A stretch of 8,413 nt of DNA from the NCBI GenBank assembly GCA_003649445.1, contig QMRV01000078.1, positions 1 through 8,413 of the forward strand, read 5' to 3'. The DNA is from Thermoprotei archaeon (lineage in GTDB: Archaea; Thermoproteota; Thermoprotei; Thermofilales; B15-G2). The first letter of the stretch is position 1, and each line of letters opens with the position of its first letter. A program made the translations under genes and the position numbers. This document shows positions 6,587 to 8,413 of the stretch, one piece after another. The notes beneath the pieces are model-generated. The model worked only from the letters and a program-made list of their open reading frames with translations. It was not told the DNA's origin and searched no databases.

Positions 6587-6592
6587 TTTTTT
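6587..6592 (+). terminator. T-rich terminator after the pilin-like gene
   Basis: Six T residues followed by CTCCCC lie 12 bases beyond the stop at 6574, between the pilin-like gene and the next promoter. Short T-tracts without a hairpin are the usual archaeal intrinsic terminator. It would separate subunit transcripts from those of the ATPase. Confidence 0.5.
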
Positions 6593-6606
6593 CTCCCCTT
6601 AGACGG

Positions 6607-6614
6607 TTTTTAAG
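6607..6614 (+). promoter_or_regulatory. TATA box, leaderless promoter of the ATPase gene
   Basis: TTTTTAAG begins 25 bases before the ATG at 6632, followed by a C-rich stretch and CTTTTTCTCTC up to the ATG. This is the fourth example of the same promoter layout in the window. Confidence 0.75.
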
Positions 6615-6631
6615 CCCCCGCTTTTTCTCTC

Positions 6632-8188
6632 ATGCCCCGGTACCTGAAGGTAGACGGCAGGGTAGTTGACGAGTACGCTGTAGGCCCCTCGGTCGCCGTC
6701 CGGGTAGTGGAGTCCGGGGAGAGCTACGTCTACTGCGTCTCGGTTCCCCAGTACAGCGAAGAGGACTTGGCGGCCGCTGAAGAGGTCTTAGAGGAAGTAG
6801 TCTACGAGCTCAAGCCCCGGGAGCTAGACGAGAAGCTCGAGAAGTACTTGAGGGACAGGGGGCTCGAAGAAAAGCTGGTCTACTTGATCAAGTCTAGGGT
6901 CGCGGGCTACGGGTGGCTGGAGCCCTTTATGCTCGACCCGAGGCTAGAGGACATACACTGCTTCAGGCCCGGGCACCCGGTGAAAGTAGTCCACAGGGAC
7001 TACGGGCTCATGGACTCGAACGTAGTGCCGTCGAGAGAGGAGGTGGACTTCATGGTCAGGCTCCTAGCCTACAGGGCTGGCTCCTCTGTCTCCGTGCTGA
7101 GGCCCGTGAGGGACACTGTTATTCTGCCGACGGGGGACAGGGCTGCCCTAGTCTACCGCAGCGAGGTGAGCGAGTCCTCTTCCTTCACTGTGAGGAAGTT
7201 CCCGAGAGACCCGTGGACCCCGACCAAGCTCCTGTCGGTGAACACTGCTTCCCCGGAGGCCCTCGCCTTCCTCTGGCTCGCCGTAGAGCACAGAGTCCCC
7301 ATACTGGTATGCGGGAGGATGAGGACGGGGAAGACTAGCCTCAGCAACGCCCTCTGCATGTTCATCCCCCCGGACAGCAGCCTCTGCCTAGTCCAAGACA
7401 GCCCCGAGATGAAGGTATTCCACTCGAACCTCCTCTCCCTGTTCACGAGCGACAGAGTGGGCTTCGAGGAGCTCGCGAAGCTCGCGCTCAGGAGGTCAGT
7501 AGACTACATTGTGGTGAACGAGGTGAGGGTGAGGGAGGAGGCGTACTGGTGGGCGCAGCTCGTGGGGACAGGGCACGGCGGGATAACGACTATCCACTCC
7601 GACAGCCCCGCGATGGCCTTCGCTAGGCTCAAGGACATGGGCGTAGAGGAGAGCCTCGCGTCGGCGGTCAGAGTAGTCGTGAGGACAGAGCTGTACCGCG
7701 GAGAGGCCTCCGGGAGGAAAGTGAGGGCGAGGAGAGTAGACTACGTGGGCTTCCTCCTGAGCCTAGAGGGCTGGAGGCCGGAGACAGCCCCCTGCTACAC
7801 CTACAGCCCCTCAGAGGACAGGCTGGAGAGGAGAGAGGGGCTCAGAGAAGCCCTCGGCTACCTAGAGGAGGTAGCGGGCAGGAGCCTCGAGGCAGAGCTC
7901 AAGGAGAAGGCCTTCTTCCTAGACTTGGCGGCGAGGGCGGGAGTCCTCTCGGCGCAGGACTTCTGGAAGACCGTTGTCTCGTACAGGAGGAGGCCCCGGG
8001 ACACGCTCAGAGAGCTCGAGGAGAGGGCTGTCCTCCTAGAGGAGAGGAACCTCGTGCTCCAGCCCCCTAGGCTGAAGATACTCGAGGAAGTGAAGTACTG
8101 TCCCCGCTGCGGAGCAGAGCTCAGGGGCTCTGCCTGCCCCCGCTGCGGCTTCAAGATATCTGTCCTAGCGGGTGAGACGGGTGTTTGA
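6632..8188 (+). CDS. Type II/IV secretion ATPase (GspE/TadA/VirB11 family) with zinc ribbon
   Basis: This is the hexameric ATPase that powers assembly of a type IV pilus-like filament or secretion system from the cytoplasmic face of the membrane. The N-terminal half has the family's GYGxLEPxxxDPxxEDI block (92-109) and the FTVRKF strand (185-190). The core follows in order: Walker A GRMRTGKTS (228-236), Asp box with D256 and E259, Walker B DYIVVNEVR (291-299) with E297, and His box GTGHGGITTIH (312-322) with H315 and H322. All key residues are kept, so it should be active, but the usual Gly before the Walker B Glu is Asn, and EVRVREEA is one residue longer than the common EVRGEEA. After the core comes a charged helical extension (400-485) and a zinc ribbon of two CPRCG knuckles (C490, C493, C502, C505), an unusual addition for this family. 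At 518 aa it is near the usual archaeal length. The next gene overlaps its end and encodes the platform partner. The sequence is GC-rich (about 63% at 7681). Confidence 0.93.
   Translation: MPRYLKVDGRVVDEYAVGPSVAVRVVESGESYVYCVSVPQYSEEDLAAAEEVLEEVVYELKPRELDEKLEKYLRDRGLEEKLVYLIKSRVAGYGWLEPFMLDPRLEDIHCFRPGHPVKVVHRDYGLMDSNVVPSREEVDFMVRLLAYRAGSSVSVLRPVRDTVILPTGDRAALVYRSEVSESSSFTVRKFPRDPWTPTKLLSVNTASPEALAFLWLAVEHRVPILVCGRMRTGKTSLSNALCMFIPPDSSLCLVQDSPEMKVFHSNLLSLFTSDRVGFEELAKLALRRSVDYIVVNEVRVREEAYWWAQLVGTGHGGITTIHSDSPAMAFARLKDMGVEESLASAVRVVVRTELYRGEASGRKVRARRVDYVGFLLSLEGWRPETAPCYTYSPSEDRLERREGLREALGYLEEVAGRSLEAELKEKAFFLDLAARAGVLSAQDFWKTVVSYRRRPRDTLRELEERAVLLEERNLVLQPPRLKILEEVKYCPRCGAELRGSACPRCGFKISVLAGETGV
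8171..8176 (+). promoter_or_regulatory. Shine-Dalgarno GGTGAG before the platform gene
   Basis: GGTGAG lies inside the end of the ATPase gene, 4 bases before the GTG at 8181. Another in-frame GTG (8172) lies within the motif and has no motif of its own upstream, so 8181 is preferred. This gives an 8-base overlap with the ATPase gene, the same as at 5850-5857. Confidence 0.5.
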
Positions 8189-8413
8189 GAGGCTGAGGGA
8201 GCAGGCGCGGAGGAAGAGAGTCGAGCGGGAGGCGCCTTTCGCTGTCCTCGCTGCCGCAGTGCTTGTAGAGAGCGGGCTCAACCCGTTCAGGGCGTTCGAG
8301 CTCCTCGCGTCACTAGACTCGCTGCCGGCTGTCGCCGGGGAAGTGAAGAGGATTAGGGCGGAGGCAGTGGCGAAAATGAGGACTCTCCCGGAGCAGCTCT
8401 CACACGAAGCCAG
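8181..8413 (+). CDS. GspF/TadC-like membrane platform protein, N-terminal part
   Basis: The gene is cut by the window edge; 77 codons are visible with no stop. The translation begins with a basic amphipathic stretch (FERLREQARRKRVERE). It continues with APFAVLAAAVLVESGLNPF, RAFELLASLDSLPAV, and AGEVKRIRAEAV. The order of a PFAxLxxAVLxExGL block, a helix with FELLA, then an LPAVxxEVKRI block is what archaeal GspF/TadC/FlaJ-type platform proteins show in their first cytoplasmic domain. The platform is the membrane partner of the ATPase encoded just upstream, and the genes overlap, so they are probably translationally coupled. The GTG at 8181 is chosen from the GGTGAG motif; 8172 would add three residues. 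Transmembrane segments would lie beyond the window. Assignment rests on the short visible part plus context. Confidence 0.75.
   Translation, partial: MFERLREQARRKRVEREAPFAVLAAAVLVESGLNPFRAFELLASLDSLPAVAGEVKRIRAEAVAKMRTLPEQLSHEA

Noticed and set aside
7153..7446. 97-codon minus-strand frame inside the ATPase gene
   Set aside because: It runs across the conserved Walker A region of the opposite strand and has no start signals.

Overview
The window looks like chromosomal DNA of a hyperthermophilic archaeon of the Thermoproteota (Crenarchaeota). Three things point there: TATA boxes placed so that transcripts would be leaderless, AGG/AGA and ATA codon preference with many GTG starts, and an archaeal type IV pilus/secretion assembly locus at the right end. 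A Thermofilum-like host is a guess from general style only. No tRNA, rRNA, CRISPR array, insertion sequence or origin is visible. No gap between genes exceeds 300 bases; the longest is about 190 bases (5009-5200).

Layout: (1) 50-616, a small AT-rich gene for an unknown membrane-anchored exported protein. (2) 673-2880, a large secreted surface protein: signal peptide, an N-terminal domain, two InlB-type beta repeats separated by a proline-rich linker, and a long cysteine-containing C-terminal region of unknown fold. (3) 2928-5008 on the minus strand, an AT-rich two-gene operon. The first gene (366 aa) is unrecognised. The second (325 aa) carries a convincing PD-(D/E)XK nuclease signature. (4) 5201 to the right edge, plus strand, increasingly GC-rich: two overlapping genes for single-pass exported proteins, a pilin-like small protein, a GspE/TadA/VirB11-family secretion ATPase with an added C-terminal zinc ribbon, and the beginning of a GspF/TadC-like membrane platform gene cut by the window edge.

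The right half reads as one surface-filament or secretion machine: ATPase and platform drive assembly, the 124-aa protein is a candidate filament subunit, and the two proteins before it are candidate minor or accessory subunits. The secreted InlB-repeat protein at left shares the same promoter design and may be an adhesin or substrate of the machine, but the AT-rich nuclease operon lies between them. That operon is of clearly different base composition and is the best candidate for an acquired, undescribed DNA-processing or defence module.

Two modes of translation start are visible. Genes at 673, 5201, 6200 and 6632 share a TTTTTAAA-like box beginning exactly 25 bases before the ATG and a pyrimidine-rich stretch ending in CTC-ATG, so they should be leaderless. 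Downstream or unlike genes (50, 5008 minus, 5850, 8181) have Shine-Dalgarno motifs, and the last three start with GTG.
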